DNA of 64,000 nt from Gongronella butleri (lineage: Eukaryota > Mucoromycota > Mucoromycetes > Mucorales > Cunninghamellaceae). Where the stretch lies: positions 1 through 64,000 of the forward strand of contig JAIWZP010000052.1 of the NCBI GenBank assembly GCA_025201375.1, given 5' to 3'. This document shows positions 23,809-34,369 of this stretch, piece by piece. Numbering within the stretch: position 1 is the stretch's first letter; each line of letters starts with the position of its first letter. The position numbers and the translations under genes were made by a program. The notes under the pieces were generated by a model, which did no database searches, was not told the DNA's origin, and worked only from the letters and a program-made list of their open reading frames with translations.

Positions 23809-25745
23809 TTATTCAGGGCGATGGCAATATTTGGAGAGGATGGCAAGCGTGGACGCGTCTTTATCATACACCGAGTACCAGCCGCTTGGTTCATGCGGAG
23901 GATCTGGACGTAAATGACAAGCAAGAGAGCCCAATGTCGTTAGTTAGCGGGCTCAAATGGGAATCTCCGCGTGGGGAGGCGCCACAGAAACAAAATACAT
24001 ATAAAAAGTCAACTTTTCACAACCGTACCTCCTGTCCATCTCATGCCAAACTCATTTGGGTTAGCATTGGGCCGTCCAGCGCCGCCAAAAGCCCAAAAGA
24101 GGAAGCCATGGAAGCTGCCGTGCGTCGCAGAAGCCTGTGCCATGACTTGATCATAATACTGGTCGCGGTGCTCGGTGGTCGTCGCCGGATCATATTTTGC
24201 CGCCGCGTTGTCGCGGTGTTTCCAAGCGTCGCGCGCGAGCCCGAATTCCTCTAGGATCAATGGCTTGCAAAGACGCGTCGCCCACGCCTGTCGCGTCGCA
24301 AGATAATCCATTGCGTACGTCAGTGCAGCATCCAAGCCATTAATGTCGGTGGGATCATACTTGCCCCAACTATGACACATGGTCATGAATGAAAACGAGC
24401 CACAAGCGGTGCGGGGACTCAAGTTAATAATCCTATTTTCCCCCTTTTTTTCTCTTTTCTCACTCCCGCTTTTTTGATTCCATTTTTTGCTGCGGTCGTT
24501 GTACAGCCATCAATAGCCGCACATTTGTTCCGGCGGCTGAAACGCTCTTACTTTTCCACCCACAGATGGCACGTAGCATAGTCCATGTCTTGCGTCGCAT
24601 TGACAAAATCATCCCAATCGATCTTGGCCTCGATGCCACTCGAAACCAGCTGACGAGGGGCACCTGCCTTGATGAATTTGGCCAATCCCGCGTACCAAGA
24701 TGCAGGCGCTTCTTGAGGCTCATTGGCGATTTGCCAAGCTGAGGCGCAAAAACAGATAAAAATAACAAAAAAAAAAAACGACCAGTTGAGATTTTCACCT
24801 TCAAACTTTGTTTTCCTTTTGATTGGAATGACAGGATACACATGATCACTGGATCCTCGCGGTAAAGTTTGTTGTTGAACCTGTTCAGTCTGGCTTGTAC
24901 GACGCGAATATGGTCCTTGAAAAGCGCATTCGCCTTTGGCGCCACGCAATTGTCCAAATAAAATTGTCTCGTGTAGTCGACGAATGCCGGCCATGACGCT
25001 TCATCACGCGTTGGGTACGGCGGCACCGTCTGGGTCACCCATGATACGAATTGGCAAAACCTGAGGTGAAAAAACAAATTTGAAATGGGTCGCGCACGTT
25101 CGTGAACATCCAGTGTGCAAACCGGGCTTGGGTCCTATTTTATATATCCACCATCTTGCCCAAATGTGTTGTGTGTGCTTTGCTGCTGGGATCAAACAAA
25201 GAAGGGGAGACAGGGTGCGCCCTTTTGCCCAGTTTTTTTTTTTTTTTTTTCGTTTTGTCCAGTGCGCCCATGTTGCACAGCCTCCAATTGCACGTTTCAT
25301 ATTTTCACGGTCGCCTTACCCGCCACTCCAGTGCCAGAAATTGCCAAGCACCACTGTTGAAAAAGGCAAGCTTTGTAAATCTTTTTTTTTTGTTTTCCCA
25401 AAATGAAAACTTGCTTGTTGCAGTCATTTCGCGCTTTTCCATGGCATCCAGCAGATAGTCCAGACCTTGAAAGATGGTCTCATTGTACTCGCCAGGGGAC
25501 GACATCAGAGACGGACGCATTCTTTGAGACTCCTCATCCGGACCTTCACTTGCCGCCATGATGCGCAAGTGATTGACGCCCAGCGCGGCCAATTGGTCGA
25601 GTTCCTCGTCCAGACGCGCACGGTTGCCTCCTTGCGTGCTGCCCAGATTCAGACCGTGCCAATAATTGGCGCCATGCACGGTATAACGCGCACCGTGCCG
25701 GAACAATTGTCCATCGCGCACAGTAACAAAGCCCTCGTCTTGCAT
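23809..25745 (-). CDS. GH5 endo-beta-1,4-mannanase, no visible signal peptide
   Basis: Six exons (25745-25415, 25353-25320, 25060-24840, 24738-24552, 24369-24029, 23903-23809) give 402 residues. The enzyme cleaves internal beta-1,4 links of mannans. GH5 landmarks are HGANYWHGLNLG near the N-terminus, VLGNFWHWSGGF-x-QFVSWVT, the acid/base Glu in WQIANEP (Glu202), CHLWVENWGYYDP-like CHLWVENWGKYDP, and the nucleophile in LILEEFG (Glu299). The C-terminal GDPPHEPSGWYSVYD is typical of the family. Intron 1 uses a GC donor (AA|GCAAGT); only this choice restores MVLGNFW. The chosen ATG follows a 42-base T-run, and residue 1 leads directly into the catalytic fold, so no secretion signal is encoded unless an upstream exon was missed. 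Confidence 0.9.
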
Positions 25746-25751
25746 GATGGT

Positions 25752-25789
<38 letters not shown>

Positions 25790-28695
25790 GGTGGGAAAAA
25801 AAGGGGGACATCCTCGCCTCGCTTCTTGGAATTTCCCTTGTGACCCCGACGAGCCGTTTTTGCGCCTCAGTGGCGCAGCCCAAATAATCCCCCCCTTTTT
25901 TTACGCACCTGGATGATGAATTCACGAACAAGAACTCGTGAAATCATCCAAATGATCAATCAAGGGCCTCAATTTTGTTGAGCATATCATATTAGCAAAA
26001 TGCAGGACTTTTTTAGTTTTTAGAATGCAACACACGTAGACTGCTGCCAGTATCATTGTAAGCGATAACACGAAAGCTCAAGCACAAAATCAATTCCAGG
26101 GTCATTGCTGTAGGTCGTAATTTCAACGACAGACATCCAAAAGAGCAATAAACAAAACTTGAATTAGCAAATTTACCATCAATCACCGAATCGATCTATT
26201 CTTTTATTACGCGGGGCGTGATGATCGAATGCTCGAAGCATCTAAAGCGAGTTAGAAGGGTATTGAATCATGCAGTATTAGGTAATGCCCCCCGAATACT
26301 CCAAATGCGTCAATTTAATAATTTATGGCGTTACAAGTAATCATATCAAGTTTAAAATTTGCCATTATTTTTTGCATACGTCTCCTCTCATCTATTTCAA
26401 TTTTGGGACCATATGGACTCGTTTGTCCGGAGATGTCCTTATTTTATTAATTTTAGCAAAATTCTGGATGCTGCTGGTCAACCTGGCACTGTATGACTGC
26501 AAAACACATCGTAACGTAAAATGGTCAACTAAAAATCTCGAGCATAATAGAACATGCAGCTCGCAAATGTCGTCGGGGGCGTGCTACACGTAAATAATAA
26601 AATAGCCACTTTCGAGCGCCCGAGAAGAAATCGAAAAAGTGGGTTCGCAGAACAACGCCAAAATTGTACACAAGATGAAGCGCATGGAGAAACCGCGAAA
26701 TTGTCAAAAAAAGAGCGGGGTCAGCCAGCTGGTTAATGTGTAATCAGCAATTTTAGATTAAATTTCAAGCGTGAAATGCATGGGGAGACGCACTTATAGA
26801 ACTTCGCTGACGCATCCACTAGCACAAGACACTCCAGGTGCATGGAATTGATAAGGGACAGGCGCGTGCAGGTCGACGCCTGACGCGGTTTTTCACGCGT
26901 CGAAAAGTCTCTATGATTTTAAAACCGCGTCAAAATGCTAGAAAAATCATCTTTTCCGTTGATCATTGATATGTACGTACGCAATGAGCCACGCTCTTTC
27001 TAGTGGTGTAAGTTTCATGGAGATTCACGTAATTTTCGTTGAGATGACCTTGAGTCGAAAATTAGACCTAAAACGCATTTTACGTCGAAGCTAGCCAATA
27101 GCACGTGGTTTTTATTGCAGTATTGTTGGTGAATTGTGTATTTTTACCATGGGGTTGAATGGCTTGGCGATTCGACGACTTAGATTTCGCTCTTTTCTAT
27201 TTCGTAACTGCACACCTTGAAAAATTCATGGTTTTGAAAATCGTCAATACTCGGCATCTAACGATTGAAATGTCGCAAGGGTGGGCTGTTTGAAACGGAA
27301 AATCGTGGGATTTCTTGGTGCAAACAGGTGATTTCCTAGCATATTGTCAAATAGTTGTCAAAAAGACCAAAATGCTACAAATTGTCGCAATCGTGAGTTT
27401 CTTGATCACATTTGCGTTTTTCGCTCGCGGTGATTACTGAATGAAAAGAGCAAAACGGCAATGCATAATTATTACTTTCAGGTAGCTTAGCACAGCATGG
27501 AGAAGCGAGTTTGGGCGACCAGAACTCGCCTTCTTGGTTCTTCTTGTTTTATTGGTTCGAGTGCGATCAATCGTTTCGAGACTCTTTTTAGAAAAAGAAT
27601 CTAGACTCAAAGACGCATCTAATGATCGAAACGAATATGGAATGCCATTACTGTATGCCACTGTACGTGAATTTACAGCCACCACGGTGCGCAAATCGAC
27701 TGGTGCGCAGCAAATTCATTGCATTGGTGACTCTGAAATTTGGAATAGTAATGGATATTTGGATGGACTGGGTGCTACAGCAAGTTCCATGCAATTCAGT
27801 TGGGCTGAACCCGAGAAAATTAAGATTTTGTCTTTTTTTACGGAAAAATGCGATTGCTTTGCGAGTCGCACCCACCAAGTTGCTACGCAAGTTCCTCGTG
27901 GCACTTGCACTTTCGCGAACTATAGTACGAGAACGAAATTACAAGCATTGAAACTTCGCCGACAACGCGCCTCACAATCTCAAGGCCGACTTTTTTCATT
28001 TTACTGACCACACGCGCCCCCGGTCCCTCTTTATTTATGCGCCAATGCACACTAAAAATAAAAACCCGCGCCTCGTCCTACCATCGTCCTTGCTTAAATG
28101 CCAACATTGACTCTGTTCCAACATCAAAGAAAAAAAAAACAGGGAACTGTTGCTAATTTGTCATATTGTGCTCAAAATGCCCTCAAAGATGGTGACAAAA
28201 AGCAGAGTAAAAATGGCCTCAATACTCAAAATTTTCTTTTGACACGATGGATCACCATGCCCGTGCACGTGCAGTGAACTTTTTTTCTTCCAACAATGGC
28301 CAATTGCGCGTGCAATGTGCAAAAATGACGATAATGGGACTTGATTTGCCCTTTTTCTTGGCGATGACGATGCACTGGCTATGCACTAAGAGGCGATGCG
28401 CGAGATTGTAGGGGTTAAATACAAATAAAATGGATGCAAGTAGATTGAAACAGTCCAGGGACTGAGTAAAATAGATGACGTTGGACCATTGAGTGCGCAA
28501 AAGGGGAAACCAAAGGGGCAGCGGGACGCACAGAAAAGGGCGCCTCATTTTCCCAGCCGTCCAGGCTGGATCTTTTTTGGGCGGACAGAGCCAAGTCGAT
28601 TATCTATTTCCCTTTTTTTCACATTTTTCACTTTCCTTCCTATTCCCCATCTCGTAAAACCTCGCTCGCCTTTCTTTTTTGCTTCTCACACGACC
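25746..28695. other. Gene-free AT-rich interval
   Basis: It starts with a 42-base A-run (25754-25795) in the mannanase leader. Then comes AT-rich sequence without splice-supported frames (25920-26780), repeat family B (26830-27310), a stretch with short frames that I judge non-coding (27430-28010), and the ARL8 promoter, which is pyrimidine-rich from about 28600. Confidence 0.55.
26830..27310 (+). repeat. Dispersed repeat family B, copy 2
   Basis: Closely parallels 53780-54310. Shared in order are a gggacaggcgcgtg/accaggcgcgtg block, gtcgacgcctgacgcgg, cacgcgtcgaaaa, ccgttgatca, a ggttgaatggc-tggcgat block and aaaatcgt-a-t-ctcggcatc. The orientation is the same. The unit includes an inverted GACGCG...CGCGTC pair. 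Confidence 0.6.
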
Positions 28696-29686
28696 ATGGC
28701 TAGCATTATCCAATCGATTTTGGAATGGCTGCGTAGCCTGTTCTTCAAGGTAAGCTGCTCATGCTGACTTTTTGGCGTTTCCAGGCAGCACCCACGCTTT
28801 TTTTCGTTCGTTTTTTTTTAACATGTTACTGTCTTTAGACGGAAATGGAGTTGACGTTGGTGGGGCTCCAAAACAGCGGCAAGACGACGTTGGTAAACGT
28901 CATAGCAGTAAGTACTTTGGAAAGTTTGCTTAATTTCTAGGCCATTGTGCGTCGACACTGCAAAGACACGCTCTTACACCCACTCTTTTGGCGCTCTTTT
29001 TCCGTCCTTTTTTTTCTTTTTTCCTCGTGCTTAAAGTCCGGCCAGTTTATCGAAGATTCGATCCCCACCGTCGGCTTCAACATGCGCAAAGTAACCAAAG
29101 GCAACGTCACGATGAAGCTGTGGGATATTGGCGGTCAGCCTCGCTTCCGCAGCATGTGGGAACGCTACTGCCGCGGTGTCAATGCCATTGTGTAAGTCCA
29201 TTTGCCCCTTTACCCACGCAAATGACACACTGAAACGGGCCCCTTTCTCTGCTCCCTGCACCTATTTTCTTACTCATTCTGATCGTCATCCTCAACCCCC
29301 CTTTTATGGACTAATAGATTCGTCGTGGACGCTGCAGATCATGATAAGCTAGAGGCGGCTTACACGGAACTCAAGGCATTGCTGGAAAAGCCGCAATTGG
29401 CCAATATTCCCATGTTGGTTCTGGGCAACAAGAATGACCTGGAGGACGCCCTGACAGCCGAGCAGCTGATCGATGTTTTGTAAGTTTAAAAAGCGCGTGC
29501 ACATGTCCATCGCGCCCACTGTTGGCTCATTCTTTTGCATTTCCCGCCCCTCCCCTCCATTTTACCAGACACCTCAAATCAATCACCAATCGCGAGGTGT
29601 CTTGCTACTCGATTTCGGCACTGAATCAGGTCAACATTGATGTCACGCTGCAATGGCTGATCAAGAAGGGAAAGGGACAAAAGTAA
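28696..29686 (+). CDS. ARL8: ARL8-type small GTPase
   Basis: Five exons (28696-28749, 28839-28907, 29037-29191, 29318-29479, 29569-29686) give 185 residues, close to the 186 of animal ARL8. In animals ARL8 recruits kinesin adaptors and HOPS to lysosomes; in fungi a vacuole or late-endosome role is likely. An amphipathic N-terminus ([16 protein letters not shown]) without a myristoylatable Gly2 is typical of ARL8. The P-loop GLQNSGKTT is at about 27-35, switch I PTVGFNM at 51-57, DIGGQ at 71-75 and NKND at 130-133. All nucleotide-binding residues are intact. ARL8 is absent from many yeasts, so its presence supports an early-diverging fungal lineage (inference). Confidence 0.93.
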
Positions 29687-30124
29687 AAAAAAAAAAAAAA
29701 AGCCTGAGCACCGCGACACGCCTGACGCGACGCGTCTGCTTTAGCTTGTCTGGCTTTTTTTTTTCGTTCTTTTCCCTCTCGCAATAGATTTTGGATTCCC
29801 CCCGTGCCCTCGCTTCCTCTCTCCCTCCCCTTTTTTTTCCCCTCTCTTTTCCCTCTCTTTTCCCCCTTTTATTATCCCCCTTTCCTTGTCAGTGCCCCCT
29901 CACTCGCTTTTTTTATTGTTCTCTTCCCTCGATACCGATCATCATATTTATATACAGCTTAATCGCCCCCAAATGTATGCAATAACCCTTTTACAAATAT
30001 TGCTGATGGCTTGTTTTTTTTTTTATCTTCTATTGAGGGATATAAGACCTACAAAATATGTACAATTTCACGGGCAAAAGATGGTGGGAGGGGGAAAGGA
30101 CGCAAAAGAAAGGAATTGCAAGGT
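29687..30124. other. Convergent 3' flanks
   Basis: Lies between ARL8 (+) and a membrane-protein gene (-). It contains an A-run directly after the ARL8 stop and a long pyrimidine tract at 29760-29930. No gene was seen. Confidence 0.5.
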
Positions 30125-31291
30125 TTATGTTCGCGTGCGTTTCCAACGCGTCAGGGAATGGATGATGCGTTTGGTCTTTGAGCGCTTTGGAGCGTGGACT
30201 GGGGACGTGGCATCGATGGGACAGAGGGGTGGCGACGGCGGAAAAGTCATCAAGGGCGACGGTGGCGATCGATCGCTCATGTCGTCGTCAGATTTGCAAT
30301 TGTCGTCTTGCATTTCATTGACGCGTCGCGGTGTAGGCGAGACGGGCGCCGAGGACACCACAATGGATGCGGAAGAAAGCGGCCGCTTGAAAAGCGAATG
30401 CAATCTGGCCAATCGGCGCTTCTTCACGTGGTCAGGCGAGGTCATGGCTGAATTGGTGGTGGTGTTGGTGGTGTTGGCAATAGTGGGTGTGGTACAAGCA
30501 GCAGGGGTGAACGATTGGCCGTCGGCGGAGGATGTGCGGATGGATGAGATGCCAGAGGCCAATGACGTCAGAAAGGGAGAAACAGAATGATGCGCTGTCA
30601 CGCTACCATTTAGCCCCTCGTCACTAGAATTCAAGCCTTGTGGCTGCTGCTGAAGCTGGCTGGACGACGAGGGTGTGAACATGCCACGCCTCTGCCACCA
30701 TGCCTTGTTGGGAAATCGATCCAATGCCTCGCAACTAGCGTCACGGTCATCTGGCTGCACTTCTTTGGCCAATTCTTGCTGCTCCATCCGCGCGTGGAAT
30801 TGACGCAGCCATTGTTGTCGCCGCAATGGCTCGTCCGCGTCCACAGTGCTTGCACTGATAGTCGAACCTATTTGTCAATAAAAAAGGGGAAAAAAGGTGT
30901 CAGGAACAAAAATGCCAAAAAAAAAAAAAACAATGAAAAAAAGGGGGCTCTTACTGCGAGGCCGGCTTTTTGCTTCAGGGGTCACGTTTGCGGCGGCGAC
31001 GGCAGCGGCCGGGTGAGCGAGTATGCGCTGTTGTTCCCTCGCCTGGACGCTGGATGCTTGCTGAGGTTCAGAAAACGCGCGTAGGCGCCCAGATCGGCGT
31101 GTCAACGCTTGATGAACCGAGTCGTCGAGATCCAGGGGTCGGTACGACAAATTGTGATAGAGATGGTACATAACCGAATAGAGCCAATACACTTGCGAGT
31201 GGATCACCGCAAAAGACAAGAGCACCAGCGGCGGGATCGTGCGTGGAGGGCGCGGCCGGGCGGCTTTGGGCGGTGAGGAGGATTTTTTCAT
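30125..31291 (-). CDS. Uncharacterised single-pass membrane protein
   Basis: Two exons (31291-30955, 30867-30125) give 359 residues. I do not recognise the family. A basic, Pro-rich N-terminus (MKKSSSPPKAARPRPPR) precedes one hydrophobic segment at about 18-46. The remainder is predicted largely disordered and is rich in Ser, Thr, Pro and Gln. It includes a short Trp-containing block (FPNKAWWQRRGMF), a Thr/Asn stretch with potential N-glycosylation or phosphorylation sites, and a basic tail ending SLTRWKRTRT. The topology could be a type II or tail-facing ER or plasma-membrane protein with a cytosolic regulatory tail. The exon join is supported by frame continuity only. Confidence 0.6.
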
Positions 31292-32039
31292 GACCTTGTC
31301 ATCAATATAGAAACAAAAAAAAGAGAGGGACCAAAAAAAAAAAAAAAAAAAGAAAAAGAAAAAGAAAAAGGACAAAACGAAAGAAAAAAAGGTGGTAGGC
31401 TGCCACAAATGGAAAATACCATTTTGCGGGGCCTGAAGGCGGGTTTTATGCATAAAAAGTGACCTGAACCCAAATCCGGCTGATATCGGCCGGGCGCCCG
31501 ACTTGCCGTCATTCGGCACCACCCCGTTTCTAATCGTTTCCTGTGCTTCTGCTTTGGTTTCACCAACACCCCTGCCCCTTTGCCCAGCAATCGATCGTCG
31601 AATTTCACAACTTGTCTCGACCATGTGTTGACAATTCTAGAAAAGAACTATCGAAAAAGGACTGAATATCACCCAGAATGACTAAAAAATAAAAAAAGTA
31701 AAAATAAAAATAAAATAGCCGTGGCCAATAGCTTTGCAATAGCGAAGCAGGAAACAATGTTCGCCCCATACGTTCGGAGTGGCGTGACACACTGACCACA
31801 ACAAAAATTTAATATGAATTACAAGGAAAAACCATTGCCAAAACGAATATCATGCGAAAATGCATACTGTAATCCATTTTTTTCATTGACCGCGGCTATG
31901 ACATTCCACTGCGCCCAATACGTACTGTACTGTACCACTTTTCATTTTGTCAATTCTCCCCCCCTCGGTTCAAGATTAAATTGAGCCACACTATCGCGCC
32001 GTTCACCTTTTCTTGTTTTTTTCATGAGCATCACCACAT

Positions 32040-32170
32040 TTCAACGAGCGAATGAGCAGAGCACTACTGTAACAAACAGTATGATAGGGGGGCAAAGTTG
32101 TTACATAATACAGTAATGGGATGACTTGCAGCGCGCTAGCGTGCGTTTGAAAGTCGACCATTTTTGCAGG
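32040..32170 (+). repeat. Repeat family A, 3' fragment
   Basis: The segment ggggcaaag ... atgggatgacttgcag ... cgcgctagc matches 35412-35455. Only the 3' end of the family is visible. Confidence 0.45.
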
Positions 32171-32576
32171 CAACAACCCACCCCCTTTACACCTATGATA
32201 TGAAACTGGTGCTTCCTCAGAAACTTGCTCACCTGGTCCCATATCATAAGTTGATGGTAGACCCAATTCTCCAACAACGGCGTTAATTTTTTTTTCGCGA
32301 ATCGTATCACTTATCAGTCTCGAGAAAGCTCGAGATTCGTGTTCTAATCGTGTTTGCTACAGGAGTGAAAATGCAGAGCCAAAATATGATACTGTAATAA
32401 ATAATTTATTCGTTTTTCGGGGTAAAATCATGATGCCTGTTGGATGACGAGCAAAGACTATGAATCGACTTTTTTGCTACGTATGATATTTATTAATGGC
32501 TTCTCTTTTCACATCATATGATAAAAAATATACAGTAAAGGGCAAGTAAGGTGATCAGCCTGTTGGTCGATATGTA

Positions 32577-33845
32577 CAGTACCGTCCCCTACCAAAAAAA
32601 GTGTCCCCTACAGTAGTCAATTTTTCTGCAGTGTCAGCCGTAAAATTTATCACTTTAATCTCATCTGTATTGATCAATAGTGGCTCCAATGACATGAAAT
32701 TTTATACAAACAATGGTTTGGAGGTATAAAAAAGACTCTAAAATTATAAAATGAATACAGTATAGTGAGCGGTTTTTGAAATAGAGCAACAAAGGTGAAC
32801 CTGACGCGTCACGCGACGCGACGCGTACCCAAGCATATACAATGGCCTGTGGAGATGAATTGACATTAAGAATCAATATCTCCAAATTTTTCTGAGACAA
32901 TCACGGAGATGTCTCATTATTTTTGTCAATTCATTTTAGGGCACATGCGTCATGCCGGAGCGTAGCGTGCCAATTGGTCAAATTGTCACTGTGACGCGCC
33001 AAGCATCAAAAAACCATGGAAAAATGATTTTATCTCTAGCAAACAAATTTAATCTCTTTGTTGGCTTGAAACTATGATAACCATTTAATTTGAAAGCCTA
33101 AGAGTGGATACTATTGAGTAGTAGTGATTATATCAACCAGGTAAGGCATCACGGTCACACTAAGGAAATCGCGGCAAATGACGCGTCCGACGCGTTACAG
33201 TGACAATTTGACCAATTGGCACGCTACGCTCCGGCATGACGCATGTGCCCTAAAATGAATTGACAAAAATAATGAGACATCTCCGTGATTGTCTCAGAAA
33301 AATTTGGAGATATTGATTCTTAATGTCAATTCATCTCCACAGGCCATTGTATATGCTTGGGTACGGAGGTTGGTCCAAATCTGTTGTTCATATCCTGGAC
33401 CGGGAGTGAATGGAAAGACATGGTTTTTTGAAAAGACCGTAGGCGAACCGGGGGCTGAAACTGTCCAATAGCCCGAATCTTTCAGCCCCCCGGGATGAAC
33501 GCATTTTCCCGATTTTTACACAGTCCCCCTGGACCACGGGGTGTCTGTAGATTTGCTTAAAATCAATGGAACGCGTCTTGATCAGGGATAATGGACCGAC
33601 CTCCTACGCGTCGCGTCGCGTGACGCGTCAGGTTCACCTTTTTTGCTCTATTTCAAAAACCGCTCACTATATTCATTTTATAATTTTAGAGTCTTTTTTA
33701 TACCTCCAAACCATTGTTTGTATAAAATTTCATGTCATTGGAGCCACTATTGATCAATACAGATGAGATTAAAGTGATAAATTTTACGGCTGACACTGCA
33801 GAAAAATTGACTAGGGGACACCTTTTTTGGTAGGGGACGGTACTG
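32577..33845. mobile_element. Foldback, non-autonomous Tc1/mariner-like element
   Basis: Two arms of about 415 bases (32577-32995 and about 33190-33845, the latter enlarged by a nested insert) are near-perfect inverted copies around a spacer of about 195 bases. The termini are CAGTACCGTCCCCTACC and its complement, flanked on each side by TA (32575-32576, 33846-33847), the target duplication of Tc1/mariner elements. No transposase frame is present, so mobility would need a transposase from elsewhere. High similarity between arms implies recent origin or gene conversion. Confidence 0.8.
33365..33604. mobile_element. Nested 240-base miniature inverted-repeat element
   Basis: Inserted in the right arm of the foldback element. 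The ends are GGAGGTTGGTCC and GGACCGACCTCC (11 of 12 paired). It is flanked by TAC at 33362-33364 and 33605-33607. The opposite arm has the uninterrupted site gcttgggTACgcgtcg (minus-strand reading), which proves a 3-base target duplication. Internally there is a strong hairpin (ccgggggctgaaa ... tttcagcccccc, near 33449-33494). It has no coding capacity. Confidence 0.75.
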
Positions 33846-34024
33846 TACTGTATGTATGATACGTATGATGTGCACGATCTTCATGACAGGTTCCAGCCTA
33901 ACAAGCTTGCCCACATTTTTTTTTCGTTTTTGCGCCGCCTTGCCTTGGTCCTCGCCGCTCGCACAACACGTCCCTCGCTCGTTGTTGTCGCAGCACGTCC
34001 GCATCCACCTTGTGCTTGGCCCGC

Positions 34025-34092
34025 ACGCGTCCTTTTTATACGCGCTCGTTTCAAAACACGCGTCACAACGCATCACGACGCGTCCAACGCGT
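34025..34092. promoter_or_regulatory. Cluster of four ACGCGT sites
   Basis: ACGCGT occurs at 34025-34030, 34058-34063, 34078-34083 and 34087-34092. This hexamer is the MluI cell-cycle box bound by MBF in yeasts. No intact gene follows, so a regulatory role is doubtful; the hexamer is also common in the nearby repeats. Confidence 0.3.
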
Positions 34093-34369
34093 GAATTGAC
34101 TCGGCTCTCGCCTCGCCCGATCTTCACGCGCATCCGCACCCATCATGCCTTGCTTGGTCACCAGCATTGTACAGAAGGTCCAGTCATCGTCACCTCGCTT
34201 TTTTTGGCCGCGCTACAACACGCGCATCTCAAGCCAAGCCTCGTTCCCGCCGCGCCGCAAGCGCTCAAGAAGCAAGTCTCAAGCCAAGTGTGCCTTGAGC
34301 CGCGTTTCAAGGATCTGCGGCCAGCCTTTTTTGTAGAGTTTGTCTTGTGGCGAAAATACGAAGTAGATT

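Noticed and set aside
27534..28007. 157-codon plus-strand frame
   Set aside because: No domain, no splice partner, overlapping frames of similar length and location in repeat-rich DNA.
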